Source of the DNA: Vitellaria paradoxa
Taxonomy: Eukaryota > Streptophyta > Magnoliopsida > Ericales > Sapotaceae
Reading direction: 5' to 3'
DNA length: 64,000 bases
Assembly (NCBI GenBank): GCA_019916065.1
Contig: CM034240.1
Span: forward strand, 14,183,894 to 14,247,893
The notes under the pieces: model-generated
Database searches by the model: none
What the model saw: the letters and a program-made list of their open reading frames with translations, nothing else
Told to the model about the DNA's origin: nothing
Translations under genes and position numbers: made by a program
In this document: positions 1 through 11,864 of the stretch, one piece after another
Numbering within the stretch: position 1 is the stretch's first letter
Layout of the letters: each line of letters starts with the position of its first letter

Positions 1-127
1 CACCCATATCCAGTATATATCCCCCACCCACCAATAGAACATTCAGATAAAGTATGTATATTACACACACACCATATCTATAGAAACCGCTACTCTTGAA
101 GTTTCTCAATCAAGCTGCAACAATAGC
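1..127 (-). other. 3' flank / probable 3' UTR of the coiled-coil gene
   Basis: This stretch lies just downstream of the stop codon of the minus-strand gene and holds no open frame of its own. It is probably 3' untranslated sequence. No clear poly(A) signal decides its end. Confidence 0.5.
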
Positions 128-3100
128 TTAATTACAATATCTATACATGTTTGGCCTAATATGGTCATCATAAAAGGAGAAGTTATTTGCTGGAGGCATT
201 CCAGCTCTGCTACTTGGAAAGAGCCGTGTCCCACTGTCAGGGGGTAGCTGTGATGCCGTTTCTGGATAGAATGGAGATGTAGAAGTGTGTGCACTCGGCA
301 AAGCAACAGACCTATCCATGTTTGGAGTATTATAAGCATATCTACTGGAAGAGGGTATCGCATCTGGATAGGATGAAGATGTAGAGGTGTATGCACTAGG
401 CAAAGCAACAGACCTATCCATGTTTGGAGTATTATAAGCATATCTACTGGAAAAAGGTATCACATCTGGATAGGATGAAGATGTAGAACTGTGTGCACTA
501 GACAAAGCAACAGACCTATCCATGTTTGGATTATTATAAGCATATCTAATGGAAGAAGGTACGCCCATATCGAAGCTCAACCCAAACAATGGTTCGGGAG
601 AAGGAAATCTTGACTGATTCTCCATTGGTTCCCAAAATGGAATTTTGGGCCTCCTCTTCTTATGGATACTTGTTGGAAAGGCAAGATGTCTATCACCATT
701 AGAAACACTTGACCTGGACTCGGTATGATGACGAGTGATAAATGAATCAACAGCAGTTAGTGCATGTCCTGCATCAGGAAAGTAATTTGTAAATGGATCA
801 ACAGCAGCAGTTGGTGCGCGTCCTGCATCAGGATAGTATTTTTCAAATGGATCAACAGCAGTTAGTGCCCGTCCTGCATCAGGATGGTAATTTGTCAAAC
901 TCAATCGAGAATTTGAACCCAGGATGTTGGCTTTAGCAGTTCCTTCCAGAAAATCAGATGGCACCCTGAAAAGCCCAGCACATCCAAGAGGAACTTCCGG
1001 TCTGTCCGCAACAGGAAATTCAATAGCTTTCTGGACAGACTCACCATCCATTGCTGACCCATTGAGTTTTTGCGTTATTGATAACTTAGCTTGGTGAAGA
1101 GCGCCCAGCACAGATCCTAATTTATTGGGTGTTTCATGTCGCATTAATGCAGAAAGCTCATTTTTGCCACCTGAAGTATCTCCTTTACAGAAACTACCAC
1201 CTGAATGAGAAACAACTGAATCTACTGACTGATTCCCAGCAGGACCCTCCAACTCTGTAGAGCGATGATAGCCATGTGAAGGTGGAATGATGAAGTTTCC
1301 TGCACCCTGTTGATCTTGCTTCCCAGGAGCCACAGGGAATACGAAATCTGAAGCTGGGGGGGATTCATGAGCGAGCATGTTGGTAGGCTTTTGATCCTGA
1401 TAGCATCCCATAACAGCATTTGGACTTGACTGCAAGTCATTAGATTGACTTTTGGATGATTCTTTAGTACAACCAGCATTTTCCACCTTCGAACTTTCTT
1501 CTTGGTTATGAGAGGCAACAGTCTCAACAGCATATGGAGGAGAATGTGTCTTAGCCTCATCCCTTTCTTCAGTGACATCGGAGTGGTTCCCGGGTTCACA
1601 AGAATCCTAATTGGTTCATGATCAAGATAACAGGAGAATTAAATCTAGTATAATAAATTTCTAACCATAAAAGGAAAAGGAAAAGGAAAGTGAAACTAGT
1701 TCAAATATAACGTCAATCAATGTAAACCCCAATAAGTCAATGGAAGAACCAAACATGAAAAGAAAAAAAAATACAAAAAAAAATAATAATAATAATAATA
1801 ATAAAATAAAAAATAAAAAAAAGAAAGAAAGAAGCAGAAGAAAACGGTGCCTCGAACAATCAATGATCAAAGAAGTATAGTTCGTGCCTCTTTATCTCTA
1901 GGCAGACTTTCCAATAAAATTTTGGAGGAAACAGAGTAGGTGAAATGTACATTTCAAGCATTTTGTTCAAATATCCCTTGGAAGCAAATGGCTTATACAA
2001 CACTCTGAATAATAACATCAATTCTTTGGTCAACAGTGCGTTCCTTAAAATTTCTCCAGAAGTTTATCTCATGCAGGGGATTTTCCTCCATGGATGTTAA
2101 AAAGTTTGAGTATCAGTTATTTTCAGAAATTTGTTGAAATTTATGTGAAATGTTAAAGTGCCACAGTCCTTCCTTATTGCCTTTCCACCTACTTTTCAAT
2201 GCAGATGTTTATATTTTCAATTCAGCAACCAAACATCATTATAATAAAAGTTTCATTTATCATACAAGTTGCCCTACAAAAGTAATTCCATAAAGCACAA
2301 CACACACTCCATACCAGAAATGCAAAGCTAGCCTATAAATGATGATAATCAAGAAGGTAACATGGACACTAAAGGTAATGTCATTTTCAAACCAATTCCC
2401 CATTTAGCAAATTTCTAAAGAATGTAAAGATCATTCCAGATGCAAGCTCATACAATCACTCCGCTAACGTTACTCTTTTATAACAAATGAGCAAGTTTAC
2501 CCATTACACATTTGCAAATCAATGAAATATTCACTACTTTGGACTACAATCCACAGCCTATTTAACACGTGAAACTTTAAAATATGCACCTCAAGATAGT
2601 TATTCCTTTGGTTAAATTCAATTCCCACAAGAAGAAAATGAAAAAGAGACGATCACAGGACCATACTTTGAAATGACCTATAAATAAAAATCAATCATTT
2701 GTATAGATGGTTCTTCAGAGGCAACAAACCTGACACACAGTTTTTTGCACTACATTGAGCATATGGAGATATTGAGTTTATTGGTTTTCATTAATTGTAG
2801 TTCATGGAGACTTTTGTATACGGGTGGTGTTAATATAGCATTAACACTTAAGAGTTAGTATAGCATTAATAGTTAGTGTATCTGGACACTTGGTAACCGA
2901 ATGGTCACCAAGGTAAGCTGTATAGTCTTTCTCCTTTGTGTATATAAATCAGTCCACACACTTGAATCTAGTGTAGAAAATGTTTATCACAATATTATCA
3001 TAGTATCAGAGCAAGATTAGTGAGTGTAATTGAGTGAAATAGTCGTGTAAAACAGTGAGTTAGTGAGTCACTCACTGTTTATCAACGTTCACCGTAAAAA

Positions 3101-6100
3101 ACGAAGGTCCCGGGTCATTTTCAAAGCAAAGGTCATCAAACCTTTGCTAGTCCAGTTGGTCAACACTAAGATACATCGCCGAAAGTAGACAATCACCATC
3201 GGAGGAGCGCCGTCACCGGAGAAAGTCCCACGCGCAGCCACGCGCCTCTACTGTCACTGTGCGTGGGCTTCACGCACCGACACCAAAGCCACGCGGGAGG
3301 GCGCGTGTCTCGACATCTGAGTTCCAATCTTCTTTGCCGACTGTTTTACTCCATGTGACGAGTCTACCAGTGTAATCAGATTGGTAATTTGTCAACCTTT
3401 GTTTGATTCCTCTTCTTTGTCGCCACTGTTCATCTACCGTGTGTCCCTGTATTGTTCAAAGTTACATTTTTTGATTTTAAATGGCTGCTGGAACCCCGAT
3501 TGATCAGAAGATAATGAGTGGTTCTGTTCCAATTCCACAACAATTGACAACTCGGAAGTTGAATGAAATGAACTACATCCAGTGGTCCAAGACAATTAAG
3601 ATTGCTTTAACTGGATATGGTAAGAAGAAGCATTTGACTGAGCTAGCACCTCCTGAAAATGATCCTAAGTTTGATATTTGGGTCCAAGAAGGTGCCCATC
3701 TTGTTAGTTTGCTGTGGAATTCCATGGAGCCCAATATCGCTAACATGTGTACTCACTTAGACACGTGTAAGGATATATGGGAATATATTCGTCTGTTATT
3801 CTCCAGTGATCTCACTCGGATGTATGACCTATCACTAGAATTCTTTCAGCTCCAGCAGTCCGGCAAACCAGTTACTGAATACTTTGCCTCTCTCAAGCGT
3901 GTCCATGAGGAATTGAACTCTCTGCCACCATTATCCACAGATATTAATGTTATGCAGAAACAGAGAGAACAAATGGTGGTGCTTCGTTTTCTTGCTGGGC
4001 TAGATCCTAAGTTTGAGCCTGTCAAAGCCCAGATACTCAGTGGGGCCACTCTTCCCTCATTCGCAGAGACATATTCCAGGGTTATGAAAGTTGCATCTAA
4101 GGAATCATCAACTAATTTTGAGCATGTACGTTCTGCCTTAATTAGTCAGACTCCCTTAGATAATAAAAGCCTTGTTCATCGATCTTCATCTCAGTATAAT
4201 GAACGTGGACGTGGGAGTCGTGGCCGTGGCCGTGGTCGTGGAGGTCGTGGTACTAGACCAAGATGTACTAATTGTGGCCGTCCTGGACATATTAGGGAGA
4301 ATTGTTGGGATCTCCATGGAAAACCAGCTCACATGGTTCATGCTATTGCATCTGATGCTTCTACTTCTTCTGACAAGCTTAGTGTAGGAGAACCATCCAC
4401 CGTGACTCTCTCGGGAGAGGAATACGCCAAGTTCCTCCAGTATCAAAATGCTCATCAGGCATCTCTTCCAACAGCCTCTTTAGCCCATCGAGGTAATCCC
4501 ACTACATGTGTATCTACCTCTTTAAATACATCTTGGGTCATTGATTCTGGTGCTTCAGACTATATGTCTGGTACATCTTCACTGTTCTCTAATCTTCAGT
4601 GTTCATCCATCTCCAATGTCACCACAGCTAATGGTTCATCCAATTCAGTAAAAAGAGTTGGTAACATTTGTCCATCTTCTCATTTGTCATTGTTTTCAGT
4701 GTTATATGTACCATCCTTATCTTTCAACCTTATATCTGTTAGTAAACTTACCAGGCAGTTGGATTGTTCAATGACTTTCTTTCCTGATTCTGTGATTATT
4801 CGGGATTTGAAGACAAGGAAGAATATTGGAGAAGGGCATGAAGCTCAGGGACTTTACTACCTGTCTGGGCCATCTACTTCTTCATCTATGTCATGTTCTG
4901 CAGTAGCTTCTCCACTGGAAATTCATTGCCGTCTGGGACATCCTTCTTTTGAACGATTGAAATCCATGGTACCAAGTTTGAGTCAATTACAGTCTTTAGA
5001 GTGTGAGTCTTGTCAGTTAGGAAAGCATCACCGTGCTTCCTTTAGTCCTCGAGTCAATAATAGGTCCTCGAGTCCTTTTCATTTAGTACATTCTGATGTA
5101 TGAGGACCTAGTCGTGTTATGTCCAAGTTGGGTTTTAAGTACTTTGTTACCTTTATTGATGATTATTCAAGAATTACTTGGGTTTATCTAATGAAAGATC
5201 GTTCTGAGTTGTTGTCTATCTTTCAATCTTTTTGTCTTGAAATAAAAACTCAATTTGATGTATCAATTAAGATTCTTCGTAGTGATAATGCAAAAGAATA
5301 TTTTTCTAAACCCTTCACTGATTTCATGACATCTCTTGGCATGATTCATCAGTCATCATGTCCTCGTACTCCACAACAGAATGGAGTTGCCGAGAGGAAA
5401 AATTTACATTTGGTTGAAACAGCTCGTTGTTTAATGTTCCACATGAAGGTTCCAAAGCCTTTTTGGGGGGATGCTATTCTGACAGCCTGTTACTTGATCA
5501 ATCGAATGCCGTCTTCTGTCTTGCAAAGTTGTTCCCCTTACTCTGTGTTGTTCCCCCAAACACCACTGTTTCTTCTTCCTCCACGCATATTTGGATGTGT
5601 TGCATTTGTTCATCAGCTTGAACGTGGAGTTGATAAACTTGACCCTCGTGCCATCAAATGTGTCTTTTTGGGATATTCTCGGGTACAAAAAGGGTATAGA
5701 TGTTACCGTCCTTCACTCAATCGATATTTCATATGTGCTGATGTGTCGTTCTTTGAAAATACCCCATTCTTTTCCAATGATTCTTCTGTTTCTATTTTAA
5801 ATGAGAGTCTCCCTTTGCCTTTGGTTTCTTCTTTTCGTCTTTCTCGTCCTAATCTGCAGGTTTATACCAGACGGAGGGTGGTTCCAGATCCAGAGTCTAT
5901 CCCTGATGCTTCTAGCACTTCACCTTCTCCTATCTTGTCTTCAGATCCTGCTCTCGAGCTAGCTCTTTCTGACCTTGATCTTCCAGTTGCTCTACGGAAA
6001 GATAAACGAGCTTGTACTTCCCATCCTATATCTAACTTTGTTTCATACACAACTTTGTCTCCTTCATATTATGCCTTTGTTTCATCATTGTCCACTGTCT

Positions 6101-7832
6101 CTGTTCCTAACTCTGTGTCTGAAGCACTATTCCATTCTGGGTGGCGAAATGCCATGGAAGAAGAAATGTCTACTCTTCAAGCCAATGATACATGGGACTT
6201 GGTCACTCTTCCTCTTGGGAAAATCCACAGTTGGTTGTCATTGGGTGTACAATATCAAAGTTCATCCTGATGGTGCAGTGGATCGGTTGAAAGCAAGGCT
6301 TGTTGCCAAGGGATACACTCAAATCTATGGCCTTGATTTTTCCGAGACTTTCTCCCCTGTGGCTAAGATTACATCAGTACGTCTTCTCATATCACTTGCA
6401 GCCACCTTTCACTCGTCCCTTTATCAGCTTGATATCAAGAATGCTTTTCTCCACGGTGATCTTGCCGAAGAGGTGTATATGGAGCAACCTCCAGATTTTG
6501 TTGCTCAGGGAGAGACTGGACTTGTTTGCAAATTGAAAAAGGCATTGTATGGCCTAAAGCAATCCCCTCGTGCATGGTTTGGAAGGTTTAGCAATGTTGT
6601 GACAGAGTTTGGATTAATACATTGTGGTGTTGATCATTCTGTTTTCTACCGCCATTCTCCTCAAGGCAAAATATGGTTGCTGGTCTATGTGGATTACATT
6701 GTAATCACTGGTGATGACACACAAGGAATTCATGATTTGAAGATATTTCTTCAAACCAAATTCAACACCAAAGATATGGGTTTTCTGAAGTACTTCTTGG
6801 GCATTGAGATTGCTCGATCACGCATGGGTATTGTCCTTTCTCAGCAGAAGTATGTTCTTAATCTACTCTCTGAAACTGGTATGTTAGGAGCTAAATCAGT
6901 GGATACTCCAATGGATCCTAATACAAAACTTCTAGTAGACAGAGGAAATCTATTGGAAGATCCTAGCAAATATCGCAGATTGGTTGGAAAGCTTAATTAT
7001 TTAACAGTCACACAGCTGGATATCTCATTTGCTACAAGTGTAGTAAGTCAATTTCTTGATGCACCACGGACCAGTCATTGGGAGGCGATTATTCGTATTC
7101 TAAGATATCTAAAAGGTGCACCAGGATGTGGTTTATTGTATAGAGATAACGGTCATACACTTGTCCAGGGTTATACAGACGCAGATTGCGCTGGTTCACC
7201 AACAGATAGACGGTCTACTACTGGGTACTGTATTTTTGTGGGAGGAAACCTAGTGTCATGGAAAAGTAAAAAGCAGACAGTGGTGGCAAGATCAAGCACA
7301 GAATCTGAGTACAGGGCTATAGCACACACTTCCTGTGAATTAGTTTGGATACGTCATATGTTGACAGAATTGGGAGTTCTTGGATTCCAACACATGGATT
7401 TATTTTGTGATAATCAAGCAGTTGTCCATATTGCAACTAATCCAGTGTTTCATGAGAGAACTAAACACATTGAAGTTGATTGTCACTTTGTGAGAGAAAA
7501 GATTCTACAAAATGTCATCAAAACAAGTCATGTGAATTCTGAAGATCAATTAGCTGATTTGTTCACTAAAGCTTTAGGAGGAGCTAGAGTGAGATATATT
7601 TGTAACAAGCTTGGAACATATGATATATATGCTCCAGCTTGAGGGGAAGTGTTAATGTAGCATTAATAGTTAGTGTATCTGGACACTTGGTCACCGAATG
7701 GTCACCAAGGTAAGCTGTATAGTCTTTCTCCTTTGTGTATATAAATCAGTCCACACACTTGAATCTAGTGTGGAAAATGTTTATCACAATATTATCAGGT
7801 GGCATCCCCTTGCCGCCTTTTAATACATCATA

Positions 7833-7863
<31 letters not shown>

Positions 7864-9599
7864 ATATGTACATTGGCGCACACGATCAACGAACACATAA
7901 TGTTAAAATTATGAAATATGAACGTTAAGGAATAAAATACCAAGAAGAAGAAATTGTTCTAAAGACAGAATGCATTTAAAGAGAAATTAATGTGCAAGGT
8001 ACTGATGGTGCCCAAATACCCCAAATTTTCCGACAGAAGGTTCTAGACAAAAGAAAGAAGACTTTTTGTAGAATGATGCCCACAACTCACATAGGCAAAA
8101 CTCTATGGTGGAGAAGAGCATAGGTGTGACATTCAAGTAATGTTCTTGACAAACCATGCTAAAGCAAAAGCATATGGATAGTTCATGAAAGCCGCATACC
8201 GGTGTGCTGTTGTTAGTCTCTCTGAACTTCTCTTCCCATTCTCTTTGAGCTTTTTCCTCCTCTTCATACTGACCAATGAGTTTTGCTTGATGTTCTAGTG
8301 CTCTTTCCATGTCTCTGTCACTTCCATTTACATTCAAATAGTTGCGAGCATTAACCACCAATCGGTGATTTTCTGAATCCCCTGAAACTGGACCATCAAG
8401 GACTTTTGCATCCTGCTTATCATAATTTTCTTCCAAGCTCTCAGTCACAATAGCAGATCGTATAGGAAAATCTTCTGAATAAGTAGCAACTCCATTGTCT
8501 TGAGAAGCTAGCATGCTATTGTCAATCCGTGTGTCCTCGACTGCTGATCTGACAATCCAAACACTAAAACATAACACTCATTTGTGTGTGGTAATCTACA
8601 TAGCCATGAGAAACTCCATTGGTGCAATTAGCCGACAAGCACAGGGAAGATTTACAAAAGCAGAAAGACCCCAAATTGTATTAAGAAAAAATTAAATGAA
8701 ATGGTTTCACTCAATGAGCAAGGCAACCCCCCCTTCTCTTTTCCCTTTTTGGCTGGCTCTATGTTCTCCAGGACAATTTTCCTTAGCTTAGTAGGCTAAA
8801 TAGAATCATTATGAGCACAAATAGGTCAAAATCACAGTCCATAAGTGGAAAGGTCACATTGGAAACGTTTATTTACACAATCACTGCACAACCCCCATGT
8901 GAATACAAAGTATGCATTCACATACAATCAAACTGAAGAAGACTAACAATTCTAACAAAAACAAAATCTTTCATGCGCAAAAGAAAAAGGCAACAGAAAG
9001 CATCGTAGGTTCTCTAAAGAAAAAGAATAAACTCACCTTGTCCCTCTATGTCGTATCTGGCGACAAGATTTACCAACCCGCCGTCTCAGCGAAGCAGATG
9101 CGGTGGATGCAAAAGCACTTCGCCTTCTACTGGAAGAATCGATATACTTCTTCTTCTCATGAGAACAATGAAAGTCCTTGCCACTTTTCCAGGACAAGCT
9201 TCTACCAGATAAATGAGAAGATTCGAGCTCACAAGAAGAGCAATCATCAGTAGGATTCCTCCTCATCGTTGAATCAACTGAGCCTTCCTCCTCTGGCAAG
9301 TTATTGCTCACTTTAGACTCACAAAGAATTGCATCCTGGTCAGAGCTCGAGTCAAAGTCCTCGGACAACTCACTTATCCCACGATTCTTCAAAATGGCAA
9401 GAAGATCTGCAGTTGCCTCTTCAGCCTTCTTTCTTTGTAGAGAGACAATATCAAGCTGTTCCTCCAGTTCCAATACCTACAAGGCATACATAACCAACAA
9501 TTTGAAGTCCCTAAAGGGGGATTTAAACATGCGCACGCACACATGCTCGAAAATGCAGAAACAACGAAGGAAAGTGTAAGAAAGAAAGAGAGAGGGTTT

Positions 9600-9651
<52 letters not shown>

Positions 9652-10483
9652 CTGAAACGTAAACTAACCCTTTTATTCAGTTCGTCAGCTTTCTGTCTTG
9701 CAGCTCTGGAGACAGATCTTTCAGCTAGCAAACGTGCCCGAAGGAACTCAATTCTCATTGCAGTCGAATCTTCCATGCCAGCGCTTTTCCTGGTTAATAA
9801 AACCCCAGTAAATCAGGACTCAAAAAACCGAAAAAGGAAAAACCCATCCTTGCTTTGAAAATTTGAGGAAGCTGGCAATCCAAAATTAAGGGCAACAATT
9901 TCACCTTCAACTTTAAGTAGACCCCAAATATATGGAGAGATTCTTAGGAAAGGAACCATTTTTAAGAAATCATTATTTTTGTCTACATTTATTTATACCA
10001 AACAGAGCCTAAATGTACCAAGTACTGGAGGACTGAATCAAAGCGTATTTCAACTCCTACTTAATTAAAAAAAAAAAAAGTCCATCATTTCAGCGTTTCC
10101 TTCCACTATCCCCATAAATCAAACAATATTTAGGGTGAAAGCAAAAGAAACACCCAATTCACCAATTCGAAATTATCACTACAAATATATGGTAAATGAA
10201 AAAATTATAGAAAATACTAGAAAGGTAAATCTTTAATAAAAAGGCGCTTAAAAGCCCCAGCTTTTCTCAGAATCAAACAGAGGAAATAAATTTTCCAACA
10301 TTGAAAATCCGAACTCAGGCGAAAACTCTCATTTCCACAATAATAACAGAAAAATCCCACGAATCTATGCACTTATGGAGAACAAATCAACAAAGCGGTA
10401 ACTTAAATGTGACAGGGAAACAGGAACTACAACAATCACCTCTGATCTTGATCTGAGTCTAGCTGGTCCGAAGAATTCTGCAT
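128..10483 (-). CDS. Plant coiled-coil protein of unknown function, five coding exons
   Basis: Five coding exons read on the minus strand: 10440-10483, 9669-9789, 9037-9476, 8200-8548 and 128-1606. All junctions are GT-AG and the phases agree, giving 2433 nt (about 810 residues plus stop). The start is the ATG at 10483; a second in-frame ATG lies at 9776, but the upstream mini-exon splices cleanly onto it. Residues about 26-89 are a charged heptad-like helix (FLRARLLAERSVSRAARQ, then LEEQLDIVSLQRKKAEEATA). A basic segment ending RQIRHRGTR lies near residue 190, and a second acidic helix (QYEEEEKAQREWEEKFRE) near 295. The last exon is Ser/Pro/Asp-rich, probably disordered, with tandem repeats. 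There is no signal peptide, membrane segment or catalytic motif. From memory it resembles conserved uncharacterised plant proteins with the same N-terminus; I assign no function. The last intron (1607-8199) carries an antisense copia element. Confidence 0.85.
265..570 (-). repeat. Three 102-bp in-frame tandem repeats (34 residues each) in the last exon
   Basis: The hexamer at 317, 419 and 521 recurs at exactly 102-bp spacing, with nearly identical sequence between. Translated on the minus strand each unit contains SRYAYNTPNMDRSVALPSA followed by a Ser/Thr-rich tail and YPD. The exact 34-codon period keeps the frame. Confidence 0.9.
745..893 (-). repeat. Three 17-18-residue in-frame tandem repeats
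   Basis: A 51-54-bp unit encoding variants of YPDAGRALTAVDPF recurs three times in the last exon of the coiled-coil gene. One unit carries an extra alanine codon. Confidence 0.85.
1761..1828. repeat. A-rich / AAT microsatellite in the intron
   Basis: Runs of A and (AAT)n lie in the last intron just downstream of the exon 5 acceptor region in plus coordinates. The poly-Leu/Phe open frame seen on the minus strand here is only a by-product of this repeat. Confidence 0.85.
1829..2822. other. Intron sequence without genes
   Basis: Ordinary AT-rich intron DNA between exon 5 and the copia insertion. I see no coding or RNA feature in it. Confidence 0.6.
2828..3000 (+). repeat. 5' LTR of the first copia element
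   Basis: This 173-bp repeat matches the 3' LTR. It carries 25 extra bases (about 2845-2869) that partly repeat the neighbouring TAGCATTAA. A TATA-like TGTATATAAAT lies near its 3' part and may drive the element. Confidence 0.95.
3001..3014 (+). other. Primer-binding site, initiator methionine tRNA type
   Basis: TAGTATCAGAGC immediately follows the 5' LTR. It differs by one base from the usual plant copia TGGTATCAGAGC complement of initiator Met-tRNA. Confidence 0.85.
3481..7642 (+). pseudogene. Broken copia gag-pol polyprotein
   Basis: The frame opens at the ATG at 3481 after a 480-nt leader. Domains in order are: gag (UBN2-like) to about 4150; an Arg/Gly-rich stretch; a CCHC zinc knuckle (CTNCGRPGHIRENC, about 4264-4305); an aspartic protease with DSGA (about 4541); a GAG-pre-integrase region near 4920; an integrase with TPQQNGVAERKN (about 5370); an RT; and an RNase H ending at 7642. 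There are three defects. A TGA at 5101-5103 lies where the integrase HSDVWGP motif normally has Trp. An extra A near 6220-6223 shifts the frame between integrase and RT. The RT catalytic box at 6686-6697 reads YVDY instead of YVDD, so the second catalytic Asp is lost. The copy cannot be autonomous. Confidence 0.95.
7641..7649 (+). other. Polypurine tract of the first copia element
   Basis: GAGGGGAAG lies directly before the 3' LTR, the expected site for plus-strand priming. Confidence 0.8.
7650..7797 (+). repeat. 3' LTR of the first copia element
   Basis: A 148-bp LTR starting TGTTAATG and ending TTATCA. It is shorter than the 5' LTR by the 25-bp block. Confidence 0.95.
7845..7867. repeat. 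(TA)n microsatellite in intron
   Basis: About eleven TA units lie in the last intron, right of the copia element. Confidence 0.9.
9603..9646. repeat. Homopolymer of about 44 T in an intron
   Basis: An uninterrupted T run (A on the coding strand) sits between coding exons 2 and 3 of the coiled-coil gene. It could be the tail of an old retroposon or a simple expansion; no flanking duplication is obvious. Its length is uncertain in any assembly. Confidence 0.9.
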
Positions 10484-10862
10484 TATTATAACCAAAACCC
10501 TAACCCCAAGCCCTCACAAAAATTCAGCTGCCGATACTAGAGCCTCTGTTCAGAGCAATACAAACGACAAAAGTTAGAAAACGGCCGCCAATTAAGCTGC
10601 CGAAACACAAAACAGAAGGAAGATCTGAACAGAGAAACATGAGAATTTACCTCAGCAGAGACGACTCACAGGTGAGTGTTGAAAACCCTAATGAGGCGTT
10701 TCGGGTCTCATCATTGGTTGTTGGGGTCTACTGTGTTACACGCGCGCGCGCGCGCACACACACACATATAGAGAGAAAGAGAGAGAGAGCTTCGCAGAGC
10801 TGCACTGGGAACGATCATAGAACCATCTGTTGTCTTCTGATCACCATCGGAGAAATAAGGTA
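10484..10862 (-). promoter_or_regulatory. 5' UTR and promoter side of the coiled-coil gene, with compound microsatellite
   Basis: Upstream of the start codon the minus strand shows pyrimidine-rich leader sequence and TTAGGGTTTT-type motifs common in plant 5' UTRs. A GTAAAT donor near 10651 and an acceptor-like CAG near 10546 could bound a leader intron; this is only a possibility. A compound (CG)n(CA)n(TA)n(GA)n microsatellite occupies 10741-10788. Confidence 0.5.
10741..10788. repeat. Compound CG/CA/TA/GA microsatellite
   Basis: Alternating CG, then CA, then short TA and GA blocks. The alternating purine-pyrimidine part is the kind of sequence that can adopt Z-DNA. It lies in or next to the 5' UTR of the coiled-coil gene. 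Confidence 0.95.
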
Positions 10863-10924
10863 AATAGTATTTAGGACATTTGCACCTATATTGCACAATG
10901 CTGACTGGACCTTTAATTTTCATT

Positions 10925-11531
10925 TTTTCCTTTTCCCCTCTATTAACAACTTTTTTTCTTATTTATCTTAATAATTTTACAAATTTTTAAAAATTAACAA
11001 TAAAAACCTATTTTTAAATCAGTTTTTATTTTTTTGTTTTGATAAAAAATGAAAAATTAAAAAAAATGTAAATAAAAAAAGCGTCTTCAATCTTATTTTA
11101 TTTCCATTATAAATACTTTGGCAATTTTAACACTATATTCATTTTATTATAATATATTAAAATGAATTATTTTATTTAAATATTTTATTGAATTCAAATT
11201 ATTTTTAATAAGTAATTTAATTAATTAATTGAATTAATATGAAACATACTTAATTAAATTATTGTTATAAATAATATATTTAAATCAATATTAAATATAA
11301 TTAAATTATATTTAATATATTTTATTTTTATCGAATTAAATAATTTTTAATAAATATTTTAATTTAGTTAATTAAATTAGCATAAAATACATTTTATAAA
11401 ATTAAATTAAGTTTTTAAAATTAATAAAATTAAATATTTTATTAAAATAAAATTAACTACTGTAAACAAGATTACATTTTAAAATGCAATTTTATTTTTC
11501 ATTTCAAGAGAAAAAATGACAACAAAAACTA

Positions 11532-11571
<40 letters not shown>

Positions 11572-11600
11572 CATAAATAGAAAAATGATAACATTACCAA
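10925..11600 (+). mobile_element. AT-rich element, family A/B/C, member C (left end unclear)
   Basis: Internal blocks near 11100-11180 and 11430-11510 match blocks of the element at 37384-38340 in the same order and orientation, and of 19316-20495 in reverse. The right end has TTACCAAGCAAG, matching the inverted end of the other members. It has no coding capacity. Class and target duplication are undetermined. Confidence 0.55.
11539..11564. repeat. (TA)n microsatellite
   Basis: About twelve to thirteen TA units inside the AT-rich element. Confidence 0.9.
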
Positions 11601-11629
11601 GCAAGCTCTTGAGTTATTCTTAATATTAA

Positions 11630-11858
11630 GGTGGAGTTTGGAAAATAAAAAAAAAAGTTAGTTTTTTTTTTTAATTAACTATTAAAAAGTTAACTTTTTA
11701 GCTAACTTTTTTTGTTTTTTATAATTTGATATTTTTACTTTATAATTTAAAATAAATTTAAAATGTAAAAGAGTATATTTGATCACATTAAAAAAAAATA
11801 AAAAAACTGAGTAGTTGAAAGTTATATAGTCACTAGCTAATGATTGCCAAACACAACC
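11630..11858. mobile_element. MITE-like element, GGTGGAGTTTGG ends
   Basis: The 5' end GGTGGAGTTTGG and 3' end CCAAACACAACC are imperfect inverted repeats, flanked by TTA/TAA. It is noncoding, about 229 bp, and similar in plan to the elements at 18095 and about 22945. Confidence 0.6.
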
Positions 11859-11864
11859 TTAGAC

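Larger units (their letters stand above)
2828..7797 (+). mobile_element. Ty1/copia LTR retrotransposon, inactivated, inside a host intron
   Basis: The element starts TG and ends CA and is flanked by a perfect 5-bp target duplication, GGTGG (2823-2827 and 7798-7802). Order is LTR, initiator-Met-type primer site, gag-protease-integrase-RT-RNase H, purine tract, LTR. Integrase precedes RT, which defines copia. It is inserted antisense in the last intron of the coiled-coil gene. The two LTRs differ by three substitutions over the shared 148 bp plus one 25-bp indel, so the insertion is not brand new. Pol is broken in several places. Confidence 0.97.

Noticed and set aside
1661..1870. Minus-strand open frame rich in Leu and Phe, like a membrane peptide
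   Set aside because: It is the translation of an A-rich/AAT repeat inside an intron.
10639..10863. Open frame across the CG/CA/GA microsatellite
   Set aside because: Repeat-derived peptide in the 5' UTR or promoter of the coiled-coil gene.
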